Shown: piece after piece, positions 51,181 to 60,897 of the stretch | How positions within the stretch are numbered: position 1 is the stretch's first letter | Layout: each line of letters begins with the position of its first letter | From: Roseomonas aerilata DSM 19363 | Lineage (GTDB): Bacteria; Pseudomonadota; Alphaproteobacteria; Acetobacterales; Acetobacteraceae | NCBI RefSeq assembly: GCF_000711725.1 | Contig: NZ_JONP01000008.1 | Coordinates: 62,001 to 126,000, forward strand | Reading direction: 5' to 3' | Length of the DNA: 64,000 nt | Translations under genes and position numbers: made by a program | The notes under the pieces: generated by a model | What the model was told of the DNA's origin: nothing | What the model saw: the letters and a program-made list of their open reading frames with translations, nothing else | The model's database searches: none

Positions 51181-51828
51181 ATGGCCTGGACCCGCGACGA
51201 GATGGCCGCCCGCGCCGCGCGCGAGCTGGAGGACGGCTTCTACGTGAACCTCGGGATCGGCATCCCGACCCTGGTCGCGAACCACATCCCCGAGGGCGTC
51301 TCCGTCCAGCTGCAGAGCGAGAATGGCATGCTCGGCATGGGCCCCTTCCCCTATGAGGGCGAGGAGGACCCAGACCTTATCAACGCCGGCAAGCAGACCG
51401 TCACCGAGCTGCCGACCACGAGCTTCTTCTCCTCGGCGGACAGCTTCGCGATGATCCGCGGCGGGCATATCGACCTGTCCATCCTCGGCGCCCTGCAGGT
51501 GGCCGGGAACGGCGACCTCGCCAACTGGATGATCCCGGGCAAGATGGTGAAGGGCATGGGCGGCGCCATGGACCTGGTGGCCGGGGTGAAGCGCGTGGTG
51601 GTGCTGATGGAGCACACGGCGGGCGGCAAGCCGAAGCTGCTGCGCGCCTGCACCCTGCCGCTGACTGGCCAGGGCGTGGTCGACATGGTCGTGACGGAGC
51701 TCTGCGTCATGGCGATCGACAAGGCGGCCGGGCGGATGAGCCTCATCGAGCTGGCGCCCGGCGTCACCGAGGAAGAGGTGCGCGCCAAGACCGAGGCGGA
51801 CTACGAGGTGGCCTTGCTGGCGGCCTGA
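51181..51828 (+). CDS. scoB: Succinyl-CoA:3-ketoacid CoA-transferase subunit B
   Basis: A 215-residue beta subunit. The catalytic Glu lies in [16 protein letters not shown], preceded by [30 protein letters not shown] and [18 protein letters not shown] follow. It pairs with ScoA to form the active enzyme. An inverted repeat (TCGGGGC/GCCCCGA, 51836-51857) directly after the stop may end the transcript. Confidence 0.93.
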   Translation: MAWTRDEMAARAARELEDGFYVNLGIGIPTLVANHIPEGVSVQLQSENGMLGMGPFPYEGEEDPDLINAGKQTVTELPTTSFFSSADSFAMIRGGHIDLSILGALQVAGNGDLANWMIPGKMVKGMGGAMDLVAGVKRVVVLMEHTAGGKPKLLRACTLPLTGQGVVDMVVTELCVMAIDKAAGRMSLIELAPGVTEEEVRAKTEADYEVALLAA

Positions 51829-51835
51829 CCCGCGT

Positions 51836-51857
51836 TCGGGGCGCTCCGGTGCCCCGA
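51836..51857 (+). terminator. Hairpin after scoB
   Basis: A 7-bp perfect stem TCGGGGC/GCCCCGA with an 8-base loop starts 8 bp after the scoB stop. There is no T-run, so it is a weak terminator candidate only. Confidence 0.4.
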
Positions 51858-51946
51858 CCTGCACTGGGGCAATCCCAGCCGCGCCGCGCTCCCGCCGCCT
51901 CGGCCGTGAATGCCTCCTGCTGAAAATTCAGGCTGCCGCGCGTGCC

Positions 51947-52531
51947 TCAGCGCGGCGTTACGGTAGCCGCGGCGGCCGGATTGACGCCGAAAAGGCTGCT
52001 GCCAAGGCCGCGCGGCTCCTGTTCCCTCTGGCGGCCGTCGTCGATCTCGCGCCGCAGCTCCCGGATCTGACGGTCGCGGTCGGCCAGCTCGCGGGATAGC
52101 TCCTTCTCGCGCTCGCCGGCCGCGCGAACCACCGGACGCGCGGCCGGCGTTCCGCCGCGAGCCTGCCGGTGGAGAATGGGCCGTCGCGCGGCCAGGGCGG
52201 GGCGATGCGCGCGGCCGCTCCCCGGTGCCGCAAGCGGACGGCCGACGACCGGAAGCCCAACATCGACCGAGCCGCTCGGCATCAGGTCAGCCGGCGAAAG
52301 GTTCGGCACGACCCGCTCCGCGCGGGAGACGGCCTCGATCGGGGGTGGGTCCAGCCGCTCGAACTGGCGAAGGGTGAGGCCGAGCATATCGCCCCTCGGG
52401 CCGGCATCGCTGGGCCAGCTCTGCGCGCCGGCCGGGCGGCCCATTGCCACCAAGCACAAGCCGAGCAGCCCTGTCCCGAGAAGGCCACAGCGGGTGACGC
52501 GCAGTCTCTTGCCTGCCCGCGACTCCGACAT
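51947..52531 (-). CDS. Hypothetical exported protein with C-terminal coiled coil
   Basis: A 194-residue protein. A basic start and a hydrophobic core (CGLLGTGLLGLCLVAMG) ending GRPAGAQS form a signal peptide. The middle is Pro/Arg-rich and probably disordered, and REKELSRELADRDRQIRELR with the following residues forms a heptad-like coiled coil (about 137-165). I do not recognise a family. It may be a periplasmic structural or assembly protein. It converges on scoB. Confidence 0.6.
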   Translation of the reverse strand: MSESRAGKRLRVTRCGLLGTGLLGLCLVAMGRPAGAQSWPSDAGPRGDMLGLTLRQFERLDPPPIEAVSRAERVVPNLSPADLMPSGSVDVGLPVVGRPLAAPGSGRAHRPALAARRPILHRQARGGTPAARPVVRAAGEREKELSRELADRDRQIRELRREIDDGRQREQEPRGLGSSLFGVNPAAAATVTPR

Positions 52532-52645
52532 GTCCCCTCTCCTCTGACCCGTTAGGCGGGCGATACGTCAAATCGGTCCCGGCCCGTAAGGTCTGGCAAG
52601 CGCTCAGGCGAGGTTTTGCCGGCGGCTTGCCGGCAGGACACAGCC

Positions 52646-53452
52646 TTAGCGAAGCGAGAGCCACACCAGAATAATGACGCCGAGGCCGATGCGATACCAG
52701 CCGAAAGGGGTGAAGCCGATCCGGGAGATAGAAGCCAGCACCGCCCGCACAACCACGAGGGCGACGACGAAGGCCACCGCGAAGCCCACGCCGATCTGCC
52801 CAAGGCTGGAAATGTCGAGGTCGTTCCGCGCCTTCCACAGGCTGAAGACCGTGGCGGCCAGCATGGTCGGGATGGCAAGAAGGAAGGAGAACTCGGCCGC
52901 CGCCCGCCGTTCCACCCCCAGCAGCAGCGCCGTGATGATGGTGGCACCGGAGCGGCTGGTGCCCGGGATCATCGCCAGCACCTGCCCGAAGCCGATGATC
53001 AGGGCGGCCATCGGCCCGATCTCCGGCACGGAGGCGATCGTGGGCGCGTGGCGCTTCCGCTCAATCAGGATGATGGCGACACCGCCGACCACCAGGGCGA
53101 CCGCCACCACCCAGGGGTTGAACAGCAGCCGGTTGATCGGCCCATGCAGCAGCGCCCCGATGACCATGGCCGGCAGGAAGGCGAGGAGGATGTTCGTGGC
53201 GGAGTAGCGCTCCAGCGTCCCCGGCCGCCACATGCCGCCGGCGATGCGCCACAGGTCGTTCCAGTAAACCACCACCACGGCCAGGATCGCGCCGAGCTGG
53301 ATGGCGATCTCGAAGACATTGCCGGGCGGGCCCTGGAAGCCGATCAGCTCCCGCAGAAGAATGAGATGGCCCGTGGAGGAGATGGGCAGGAACTCGGTGA
53401 GCCCCTCCACCGCGCCCATCAGCAGGGCGGACAGGAAACCGGCGATGTCCAT
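52646..53452 (-). CDS. uppP: Undecaprenyl-diphosphatase
   Basis: A 268-residue polytopic membrane enzyme with about eight helices. It recycles undecaprenyl pyrophosphate for cell-wall synthesis and gives bacitracin tolerance. The two family motifs are intact: EGLTEFLPISSTGH (16-29) and PGTSRSGATI in the second half. Length fits the family. It stands alone on the minus strand after the TRAP receptor gene, from which a hairpin separates it. Confidence 0.95.
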   Translation of the reverse strand: MDIAGFLSALLMGAVEGLTEFLPISSTGHLILLRELIGFQGPPGNVFEIAIQLGAILAVVVVYWNDLWRIAGGMWRPGTLERYSATNILLAFLPAMVIGALLHGPINRLLFNPWVVAVALVVGGVAIILIERKRHAPTIASVPEIGPMAALIIGFGQVLAMIPGTSRSGATIITALLLGVERRAAAEFSFLLAIPTMLAATVFSLWKARNDLDISSLGQIGVGFAVAFVVALVVVRAVLASISRIGFTPFGWYRIGLGVIILVWLSLR

Positions 53453-53468
53453 GAAGTTCCGTCAGGGC

Positions 53469-53523
53469 AGGGGGATGGGTGAAACAGGAAAGGGCGGAGC
53501 CCCCGGCCCCACCCCATCCCCCT
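53469..53523 (-). terminator. Long inverted repeat between TRAP receptor and uppP
   Basis: Arms AGGGGGATGGG and CCCATCCCCCT form an 11-bp perfect stem, enclosing a smaller GGGC/GCCC hairpin. It lies 17 bp after the TRAP receptor stop on its transcribed strand, so it probably ends that transcript, though no T-run is present. Confidence 0.5.
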
Positions 53524-53539
53524 TAACCTCTCGGACCGC

Positions 53540-54643
53540 TCAGCGCACCGTCTGGGAGGCGGTGAAGGCGAAGTTGTCGAATGAATTCTCGCTCACCCGG
53601 TGCCAGGTGTAGACGTCGTCGCGGAAGCGGCGATGGCTTTCCAGGATCCTCTTGAAGCGCTCGTTCTTGCCGGCGAGCTCGTCCATCACCTCGTTGGTGG
53701 CGCGCCAGGCGGCCTCGAGGATCGGGCGGGACCAGAAGCGGAGCTGCGCGCCGCCCGCCACCAGCCGGCGCAGAGCCAGCGGGTTCGCGACGTCGTACTT
53801 GGCCACCATCTCGGCATCCGCCTCGGCGCAGGCGACGGCGATCGCGGCCTTGTAGTTGGCCGGCAGAGCGTCGTAGGCGCGCTGGTTGGCGATGAAGTGC
53901 AGCCGGGCGCCCGGCTCCCAGAAACCCGGGGCGTAGTAGTTCGGTGCCACGCGCGCGAAGCCGAGCTTCTCGTCGTCGTGCGGACCGACGAACTCGGCCG
54001 CGTCGATCGTGCCGCGCTCGAGCGAGGAGTAGATGTCCGAGGCCGGGACCACCGAGGCCGTCGCGCCCATCCGCTGGAACACCTGGCCGGCGAGGCCGGT
54101 GATGCGGAACTTCAGGCCCTTCACGTCATCGACGGTGCGGATCTCGCGCCTGAACCAGCCGCCCATCTGCGCGCCCGTGTCGCCGCAGGGGAAGGCGATC
54201 GCGTTGTACTCGCGCATCATCTCGTTCATCAGCTCCTGCCCGCCGCCGAAGCGGAGCCAGGCGGTGTTCTGGCGGGCGTTCAGCCCGAAGGGCACGGCCG
54301 TGAAGAAGGCGAGGGCCGGATCCTTGCCGATGTAATAGTAGGAAGCGGTGTGAGCGCACTCGATGCTGCCCGACTGCACGGCATCCAGGGCGGAAAGGGC
54401 CGGGGCGATCTCGCCGCCGGGGAAGGCGGTGATGCGGAACTTGCCCTCGGTCAGCTCGCCCACGCGCCGGCCCACGGTCTCGGCGGTGCTGAAGAGGATG
54501 TCGGTGTTGCGCGGGAAGGAGGAGGTGAGGCGCCAGCGCACCTCCGGGTTGGTCTGGGCGATCGCCGGGGCGGCGAGGGCGATCGGCACGGCGGCGGCCG
54601 GGGCGGCTGTCAGCAGCGCGCGGCGGTTCACGCGAGAGGTCAT
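53540..54643 (-). CDS. TRAP transporter solute receptor (DctP/TakP family), orphan
   Basis: A 367-residue periplasmic receptor. A twin-arginine-like start MTSRVNRRALLTAAPAAA ends APAIAQ by pattern. WRLTSSFPRNTD, the ligand-Arg region GGWFRREI and FRITGLAGQVFQRMGA, VPASDIYSSLERGTIDAAEF and FVGPHDDEKLGF match the 2-oxoacid-binding TakP group. The matching DctQM membrane subunits are not in the window, so transport needs partners elsewhere. Confidence 0.92.
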   Translation of the reverse strand: MTSRVNRRALLTAAPAAAVPIALAAPAIAQTNPEVRWRLTSSFPRNTDILFSTAETVGRRVGELTEGKFRITAFPGGEIAPALSALDAVQSGSIECAHTASYYYIGKDPALAFFTAVPFGLNARQNTAWLRFGGGQELMNEMMREYNAIAFPCGDTGAQMGGWFRREIRTVDDVKGLKFRITGLAGQVFQRMGATASVVPASDIYSSLERGTIDAAEFVGPHDDEKLGFARVAPNYYAPGFWEPGARLHFIANQRAYDALPANYKAAIAVACAEADAEMVAKYDVANPLALRRLVAGGAQLRFWSRPILEAAWRATNEVMDELAGKNERFKRILESHRRFRDDVYTWHRVSENSFDNFAFTASQTVR

Positions 54644-54746
54644 GCGGAGACGTTCCTTTCCCAGGACGGTTTGCTTGGGGACTGCTTACGGCAAGGCCGG
54701 GCGGCGCGGAAGCCGGGATCGGCGCCCCGCCCGCTTCCCCGCGCGC

Positions 54747-55613
54747 CTACTCGGCCGCCTCGGCCTGCTCATGCCGGTAGGGATGCGCCGGGTAGCAGCC
54801 GAGGACATGCACCTCCCGCGAGAAAAAGCGCAGCTCCTCCAGCGCCCGTCGCAGCGGCGCCTGGTCGGGGTGGCCGTCCACGTCGCAGAGGAACTGCACC
54901 GCGGTGAAGCGACCGTCGAGCATGTAGGATTCGAGCTTCGTCATGTTCACGCCGTTCGTCGCGAAGCCCCCGAGCGCCTTGTAGAGGGCCGCGGGCACGG
55001 AGCGGACCCGGAAGACGAAGGTGGTCACGCTGTCCGGCGCCGTGACCGGCGGAAGGATAGGGTCCCGCGACATGACGTAGAAGCGGGTCGTGTTGTGCGC
55101 CTCGTCCTCCACGTTCCGGCGGAGGATCTGCAGGCCGTAGATCTCGCCGGCCAACGACGAGGCGATGGCTGCGTCCTCCACCCCGCCGCGCTCGGCAATG
55201 AGATGGGCGGCGCCGGCCGTATCGGCCTCGATCACCGCCTCCCAGCGCCTGTCGCGAAGAAGGTTCAGCACCTGGCCGAGGGCGACCGGGTGGGAATGCG
55301 CCCGGCGGATGGTTTCCATGGTGGCGCCGGCCGGGGCGAGGACGCAATGCTCCACCCGCTCGTAGTGCTCGCCGACGACGTGCAGGCCGGAGTCCGGCAG
55401 CAGCCGGTGGATATCGGGCACCCGGCCGGCGAGGGAGTTCTCGCAGGGAAGCATGGCCAGTTCCGCCCGGTGCTCCCGCACCGCAGCCATCGCCGCCTCG
55501 AAGGAGGGGCAGGGAAGGGTGGTCCAGCCGGGATAGGCCGCCCGGCAGGCAAGGTCGGAATAGGCGCCGGGCAGGCCCTGGAAGGCGATGGTCTTGGCCG
55601 AGGTCTGGGTCAC
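54747..55613 (-). CDS. pheA: Prephenate dehydratase
   Basis: A 288-residue enzyme that converts prephenate to phenylpyruvate. The catalytic domain has IAFQGLPGAYSDLACRAAYP, LAMLPCENSLAGRV and the conserved AHNTTRFYVMSR near 172-183. A C-terminal ACT domain (about 195-280) with TKLESYMLDGRFTAVQFLCD senses phenylalanine. No chorismate mutase domain is fused. It lies 21 bp after kdsB on the same strand, an order I recall as common in alphaproteobacteria. Confidence 0.95.
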   Translation of the reverse strand: MTQTSAKTIAFQGLPGAYSDLACRAAYPGWTTLPCPSFEAAMAAVREHRAELAMLPCENSLAGRVPDIHRLLPDSGLHVVGEHYERVEHCVLAPAGATMETIRRAHSHPVALGQVLNLLRDRRWEAVIEADTAGAAHLIAERGGVEDAAIASSLAGEIYGLQILRRNVEDEAHNTTRFYVMSRDPILPPVTAPDSVTTFVFRVRSVPAALYKALGGFATNGVNMTKLESYMLDGRFTAVQFLCDVDGHPDQAPLRRALEELRFFSREVHVLGCYPAHPYRHEQAEAAE

Positions 55614-55634
55614 GAGGGGGCTGTTCCCTGGCTT

Positions 55635-56396
55635 TTATTTCTGGTCGGACCGCTGCGCTGCCAGGCCGGGATGCAGGACGGCGCGGGCGCGGGCGAGGTC
55701 AGCGGGGGTGTCCACGCCGAAGGGGGCATGGTCCACGCGGGCGACGGCGATACGCATGCCCGCCTCCAGCGCACGGAGTTGCTCGAGCTTCTCCCGGTTC
55801 TCGAGCGGGCTGGCGGGCAGGGCGACGAAGCGAGCAAGGGCGGTCCGGCGGAAGGCGTAGAGGCCGATGTGGTGCCAGAGCGGCCCCTCCCCCGAGGGAA
55901 TGCAGCCGCGGGAGAAGTAGAGTGCCGCCGCCACGGTCTGCCCGGCCGCGAAGGCGCAGGCGCATTTCACCACGCTCGGCGCCGCCGCCTCCTCCGCGTT
56001 GACGATGGGGGCGACGAGGGTGGCAATGTCCACCCCGGGCTCCTTCAGGGGGGTGAGCACCGCCTGGAGCAGGGCGGGCGGGATCGCCGGCAGGTCGCCC
56101 TGGAGGTTCACCACCACGTCATGGGTGCCGCCAGGGTCCAGCAGAGCCAGGGCGCGCTCGATCCGATCGGTGCCCGAAGGCAGGTCCTCCGCCACCATCA
56201 CAGCGGTGCCGCCGGCCGCCCGGACGGCCGCTTCGATCTCCGGCGCGTCGCAGGCGACCGCCACGGGCCCGATCCCGGCGGCGCGCGCCGCCTCCAGCAC
56301 GTGCACGATCATCGGGCGGCCGTGGATGTCGGCCATGGGCTTGCCCGGGAGGCGGGTGGAGGCCATGCGGGCCGGGATCAGGATAATCGGCTTCAA
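55635..56396 (-). CDS. kdsB: 3-deoxy-manno-octulosonate cytidylyltransferase
   Basis: A 253-residue CMP-Kdo synthetase needed for lipopolysaccharide. It starts with ILIPARMASTRLPGKPMADI, the nucleotide-binding opening, then EDLPSGTDRIERAL, VVVNLQGDLPAIPP, WHHIGLYAFRR and LEQLRALEAGMRIAV, all KdsB segments. The TTG at 56396 puts the start right before the first strand; the longer in-frame ORF adds non-family residues. It is divergent from the cytochrome c gene and reads into pheA. Confidence 0.93.
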   Translation of the reverse strand: MKPIILIPARMASTRLPGKPMADIHGRPMIVHVLEAARAAGIGPVAVACDAPEIEAAVRAAGGTAVMVAEDLPSGTDRIERALALLDPGGTHDVVVNLQGDLPAIPPALLQAVLTPLKEPGVDIATLVAPIVNAEEAAAPSVVKCACAFAAGQTVAAALYFSRGCIPSGEGPLWHHIGLYAFRRTALARFVALPASPLENREKLEQLRALEAGMRIAVARVDHAPFGVDTPADLARARAVLHPGLAAQRSDQK

Positions 56397-56584
56397 GGCT
56401 GGCCCTTCGCGACGGCGACCCCATCTCCCCGGTCCGACCGGGACACCCCGCTGGACGGCCACGGGTTGTCGCGGGGACCTGGGAACATTATGGTTCGCCG
56501 GCTTCTAGCCGTGACGGCAAGGCCGCGCAAACGCGCGGACGGCCAGGCGTTAGATGCGGCACAGCACGGGACTTGGCAGCGCGT

Positions 56585-57115
56585 ATGAGCCTCGAGACGA
56601 ACAAGGCGTTTGCGGCGGTGCTCACCGCCGGCATCAGCTTCATGGTGGCCGGCCTGGTCGGCGGCATCGTGGTGCACCCGCAGCGGCTGGAGAAGCCTGC
56701 CATCGCCACCGGCGAGGTCGTCGAGGCCGCCGCCCCGGCGGCTGCCCCCGCGCTCGAGCCGATCGCGCCTCTCCTCGCCAGCGCCAGCGTCGAGGACGGC
56801 CGCGCCTTGGCAGGTCGCGTCTGCGCCGCCTGCCACAGCTTCAACGAGGGTGGCCGCAACGCCGTGGGCCCGAACCTCTACGGCGTGGTCGGCGGACCCC
56901 ACGCGCACCGCGAGGACTTCAACTACTCCGCGGGCATGAAGGGCCTGCACGACAAGACCTGGGACTACGAGGCGCTGAACGCCTTCCTCAACAAGCCCGC
57001 CGCGGCCGTGCCCGGCACCCGCATGGCCTTCGCCGGCTTGAACCAGACGAAGCAGCGGGCTGACGTGATCGCTTACCTGCGCTCGCTTTCCGCGAACCCG
57101 GTTCCGCTGCCCTGA
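56585..57115 (+). CDS. Membrane-anchored class I cytochrome c (CycM/c552 type)
   Basis: A 176-residue cytochrome with an uncleaved N-terminal helix (about 8-30), an Ala/Pro linker, and a heme domain with CAACH (80-84) and axial Met147 in PGTRMAFAGL. The motif GPNLYGVVG and a C-terminal helix VIAYLRSL complete the fold. Such proteins shuttle electrons between the bc1 complex and the terminal oxidase. It is 13 bp upstream of the HisN-type gene and divergent from kdsB. Confidence 0.92.
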   Translation: MSLETNKAFAAVLTAGISFMVAGLVGGIVVHPQRLEKPAIATGEVVEAAAPAAAPALEPIAPLLASASVEDGRALAGRVCAACHSFNEGGRNAVGPNLYGVVGGPHAHREDFNYSAGMKGLHDKTWDYEALNAFLNKPAAAVPGTRMAFAGLNQTKQRADVIAYLRSLSANPVPLP

Positions 57116-57128
57116 GGGCGCCGGGCTG

Positions 57129-57902
57129 ATGGACGGGATGGTCGCCGCGGCCGAGGCCGCGGCGGACCTGGCGGGGGCGGTCATCCGCCCCCTTTTTCGT
57201 TCCCCCCTCCTCGTGGAGGCGAAGGGCGACGCGAGCCCGGTGACCGAGGCGGACCGCGCCGCCGAGCGCGCGATCCGCGACTACCTCTCCCACCACCACC
57301 CAGACCATGGCGTGATCGGGGAGGAGTACGGCCCTGACCGCCCGGACGCCGAATGGGTCTGGGTGCTGGATCCGATCGACGGCACGCGCGCCTTCATCAC
57401 CGGCCGGCCGCTCTTCGGCACGCTGGTCGGCCTGTTCCACCGCGGTCGGCCCGTTCTCGGCCTCATCGACCAGCCCGCAACCGGGGAGCGCTGGATCGGG
57501 GTCCAGGGGCGCCGCACCACCTTCCGCGGCCCGCTGGGCGGGGAGGTCGGCTGCCGCCCCTGTCCAGAGATCGGGGCCGCCGAGCTGTCCTGCACCAGCC
57601 CCGACATCTTCCCGCCCGGCAAGGACGCAGGCTTCCAGGCGCTCCGCCGCGCCGCCCGCCGCACGACCTGGGGCGGGGACTGCTACGCCTATGGCCTCAT
57701 GGCCCTGGGCCTTGTCGATATCGTCGTCGAGGACACGATGAAGCCTTGGGACTGGGGGGCGCTCGTCCCGGTGCTGGAGGGGGCGGGAGGGCGCGTGACC
57801 GACCATGCCGGCCGCCCGCTGACGCTCGATTCATCAGGCGACGTGCTGGCCGTGGGCGACCCGGCCCTGCTGCCCGCCTGCGTCGCGTTACTTTCCGCCT
57901 GA
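57129..57902 (+). CDS. hisN: Inositol-monophosphatase-family histidinol-phosphatase (HisN type)
   Basis: A 257-residue Mg-dependent phosphatase. Metal-binding motifs are GDASPVTEADRAAERAI, GEEYG, WVLDPIDGTRAFITGRPLFG (about 77-96) and the C-terminal DTMKPWDWGALVPVLEGAGG. The DGTRAFITG variant and WGGDCYAYGLMALGLVDIVV favour the HisN group that dephosphorylates histidinol phosphate; inositol or CysQ-type activity is less likely. It is followed closely by the yejA-like gene. Confidence 0.85.
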   Translation: MDGMVAAAEAAADLAGAVIRPLFRSPLLVEAKGDASPVTEADRAAERAIRDYLSHHHPDHGVIGEEYGPDRPDAEWVWVLDPIDGTRAFITGRPLFGTLVGLFHRGRPVLGLIDQPATGERWIGVQGRRTTFRGPLGGEVGCRPCPEIGAAELSCTSPDIFPPGKDAGFQALRRAARRTTWGGDCYAYGLMALGLVDIVVEDTMKPWDWGALVPVLEGAGGRVTDHAGRPLTLDSSGDVLAVGDPALLPACVALLSA

Positions 57903-57918
57903 GGGCGGGCTGTTGAGC

Positions 57919-59796
57919 ATGCGGGCTTTAGCCCCCACTCTCCCCCTCATGCGCCGCCGTACCCTCCTCGCCACCGGCCTTGCCGCCGGACTGCCCGCCC
58001 TGCCTGCCCTGGCCCAGGGGGCGCCGCCTGTGGCCGGGCCGCGCCGCGTCCACGCGCTGTCCCTTCTCGGGGAACCGGCGCTGCCGGCGGATTTCACCCA
58101 TTTCCCCTGGGTGAATCCCGAGGCGCCGAAGGGAGGCGAGGTGGCGCAGACCGCGCTCGGGTCCTTCGACAGCCTGCACCCCTTCATCCTGCGGGGCACC
58201 GCGGCCACGGGCCTGGGCCGGCTCTACGACACGCTGCTCGTCGGCGCCTCCGACGAGGCGAACACCGCTTATGGCCATCTTGCCGGCGCTATCGAGCTGC
58301 CGGCGGACAACCGCTCCGTGACCTTCGAGCTGCGGGAGGGCGCACGCTGGCATGACGGCCGTCCGATCACCGCCGAGGACGTCGCCTGGACCTTCCGGAC
58401 CCTGATAGAGAAAGGCCACCCCCGCTACCGCAACTACTACGGCGACGTGGCAGGGGCAGAAGCCGAGGGGGAGCGCCGCGTCACCTTCCGCTTCCGGACT
58501 GACGGCAACCGGGAACTCGCGCAGATCCTCGGCCAGTTCCCCATCCTGCCGAAGCACTGGTGGGAGGGACGGGACTTCGCCCAGCCGAGCCTCGAAATCC
58601 CGCTCGGCTCCGGCGCCTACCGGCTGGAGCGCTTCGAGGCAGGACGCTCGGTCGTCTTCCGTCGGGTGCCCGACTACTGGGGTCGGGACCTGCCGACCAT
58701 GCGGGGCACGCGCAACGTGGATGTGGTCCGCTACGAGTACTTCCGTGACGCCACCGTCGCCTTCGAGGCCTTCAAGGCCGGGGGGGTGGACTTCCGCCAG
58801 GAGAACATCGCCCGCTCCTGGGCCACGCTCTACGACTTCCCGGCGGTGCAGCGCGGGCAGGTGAAGCGCGACGAGCTGAAGCACGAGCTTCCGGCGGGCA
58901 TGCAGGGCTTCATCATGAACCTGCGCCGCCCGATCTTCGCCGATGCCCGCACGCGGGAGGCCATGGCGCTGGCCTTCGACTTCGAGTGGATGAACAAGAA
59001 CCTGTTCTACGACTCCTACGCGCGCACGACCTCCTACTTCGCCAATTCGGACTTCGCCTCCCGCGGGTTGCCGGAGGGGCGCGAACTGGCGATCCTCGAA
59101 GGCTTCCGCGACAAGCTGCCCGCGCGCCTCTTCACCGAGCCCTTCCGGGTGCCGGTGACGGACGGCTCCGGCAACAACCGCGAGAACACCCGCCGCGCCC
59201 TGGAACTGCTGCGCGAGGCCGGCTGGACCATCCGCGACCGGCGGATGGTCAACGCCGGGGGCCAGCCGCTCACCTTCGAGATCCTGCTCAGCGACGCCAC
59301 CTTCGAGCGGCTCGCTCTTCCCTATGTCCAGTCCCTCCAGCGCCTGGGCGTGGAGGCGCGGGTCCGCACCATCGACCTCGCGCAGTACCAGGTGCGGGTG
59401 GAGAACTTCGACTACGACATGACGCTCGACAGCTTCGGGCAGAGCCTGCACCCCGGCAACGAGCAGCGCGACTACTGGTCCAGCGCGAAGGCCGACCAGC
59501 CCGGCAGCCAGAACACCATCGGCATCAAGGACCCGGTGGTGGACGCGCTCGTGGAGCTGGTCGTCGCGGCCCCGGACGGGCCGGAACTGATCGCCCGCAC
59601 CCGCGCGCTCGACCGCGTGCTGCTCTGGGGGCAGTACGTCGTGCCGCACTATCACAGCCGCGTCTTCCGCATCGCTTGGTGGGACCGCTTCGGCCGGCCG
59701 ACGCGCAACCCGCGCTACGACATTGGCTTCGAGGCCTGGTGGATCGACCCGGCGCGTGACGCGGCGCTCGCCTCGGCCCGGCGCTCCCCGGCCTGA
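57919..59796 (+). CDS. yejA: YejA-like peptide/microcin C ABC receptor
   Basis: A 625-residue family-5 extracytoplasmic receptor. The signal contains MRRRTLLATGLAAGLPALPAL ending ALAQG by pattern. HALSLLGEPALPADFTHFPW and VNPEAPKGGEVAQTALGSFDSL are typical of YejA. DYDMTLDSFGQSLHPGNEQRDYW and VVPHYHSRVFRIAWWDRFGRP at the end also match. I use ATG 57919; TTG 57913 and ATG 57949 are alternatives. First gene of the complete yejABEF operon. Confidence 0.9.
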   Translation: MRALAPTLPLMRRRTLLATGLAAGLPALPALAQGAPPVAGPRRVHALSLLGEPALPADFTHFPWVNPEAPKGGEVAQTALGSFDSLHPFILRGTAATGLGRLYDTLLVGASDEANTAYGHLAGAIELPADNRSVTFELREGARWHDGRPITAEDVAWTFRTLIEKGHPRYRNYYGDVAGAEAEGERRVTFRFRTDGNRELAQILGQFPILPKHWWEGRDFAQPSLEIPLGSGAYRLERFEAGRSVVFRRVPDYWGRDLPTMRGTRNVDVVRYEYFRDATVAFEAFKAGGVDFRQENIARSWATLYDFPAVQRGQVKRDELKHELPAGMQGFIMNLRRPIFADARTREAMALAFDFEWMNKNLFYDSYARTTSYFANSDFASRGLPEGRELAILEGFRDKLPARLFTEPFRVPVTDGSGNNRENTRRALELLREAGWTIRDRRMVNAGGQPLTFEILLSDATFERLALPYVQSLQRLGVEARVRTIDLAQYQVRVENFDYDMTLDSFGQSLHPGNEQRDYWSSAKADQPGSQNTIGIKDPVVDALVELVVAAPDGPELIARTRALDRVLLWGQYVVPHYHSRVFRIAWWDRFGRPTRNPRYDIGFEAWWIDPARDAALASARRSPA

Positions 59797-59799
59797 TCG

Positions 59800-60897
59800 G
59801 TGGGCGCCTATCTCCTCCGGCGGCTCGCGCTGCTGGTGCCAACCCTGTTCGGCATCATCCTCATCAATTTCGTGGTGATCCAGTTTGCCCCCGGGGGTCC
59901 GGTGGAGCAGTTGCTGGCCGAGCTGCGCTCGGGCGGCGGCGGCACGATGGGCCGGCTGACGGGCGAGGGCAACGTGGAGGGCCGCGCGCCCTCCTCGAAC
60001 CAGGATTCCGGCAGTTCCGGCTATCGCGGCGCCCGCGGCCTGGACCCTGCCATCGTCAAGGAAATCGAGCGCAGCTTCGGCTTCGACAAGCCGGCGCCGC
60101 AGCGCTTCGCGGAGATGATCGGCAACTACCTGCGCTTCGACTTCGGCCAGTCGCTCTTCCGCGGGCGGCCGGTTCTGGACCTCATCCTCGAGCGGCTGCC
60201 GGTCTCGATCTCCCTCGGGCTCTGGTCCACGCTCATCATCTACTTCGTCTCCATCCCCCTCGGTATCCGCAAGGCCGTGCGGGACGGCTCGCGCTTCGAT
60301 GCCTGGACCTCCGGCGTGGTGCTGCTCGGCTACGCCATTCCCGGATTCCTATTCGCCATCCTGCTCGTCGTGCTCTTCGCCGGCGGCTCCTTCGTCCAGT
60401 GGTTCCCGCTGCGCGGGCTGACCACCAGCGGCAGCGAGGCCTGGCCCTTCTGGCAGCGGGCGGCGGATTACGCCTGGCACATGGTGCTGCCCACCATCGC
60501 CCTGGTGGTGGGCGGCTTCGCCGGGCTGACGATGCTGACGAAGAACGCCTTCCTCGACGAGATTAACAAGCAGTACGTCCTGACCGCCCGCGCCAAGGGG
60601 GCGGGGGAGGGGCGGGTGCTCTACGGGCACATCTTCCGCAACGCGATGCTGCTGATCATCGCGGGCTTTCCCGCCGCCTTCATCGGCATCCTCTTCACCG
60701 GCGCGCTGCTGGTGGAGATCGTCTTCAGCCTCGACGGGCTGGGCCTGCTGGGCTTCGAATCGGCCATCCGGCGCGACTATCCCGTGATGTTCGCCACCCT
60801 CTACATCTTCACCCTGCTCGGCCTCGTCATGCAGATCGTGGGCGACATCAGCTACACGCTGGTGGACCCGCGGATCGACTTCAGCGCCCGCCGTTGA
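59800..60897 (+). CDS. yejB: Peptide/microcin C ABC permease YejB
   Basis: A 365-residue inner-membrane permease with about six helices. It starts [20 protein letters not shown], has a soluble loop (about 45-100) that distinguishes YejB from DppB, and the EAA-type motif [22 protein letters not shown] for docking the ATPase. GTG start 3 bp after yejA; its stop overlaps the yejE start as TTGA. Confidence 0.93.
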   Translation: MGAYLLRRLALLVPTLFGIILINFVVIQFAPGGPVEQLLAELRSGGGGTMGRLTGEGNVEGRAPSSNQDSGSSGYRGARGLDPAIVKEIERSFGFDKPAPQRFAEMIGNYLRFDFGQSLFRGRPVLDLILERLPVSISLGLWSTLIIYFVSIPLGIRKAVRDGSRFDAWTSGVVLLGYAIPGFLFAILLVVLFAGGSFVQWFPLRGLTTSGSEAWPFWQRAADYAWHMVLPTIALVVGGFAGLTMLTKNAFLDEINKQYVLTARAKGAGEGRVLYGHIFRNAMLLIIAGFPAAFIGILFTGALLVEIVFSLDGLGLLGFESAIRRDYPVMFATLYIFTLLGLVMQIVGDISYTLVDPRIDFSARR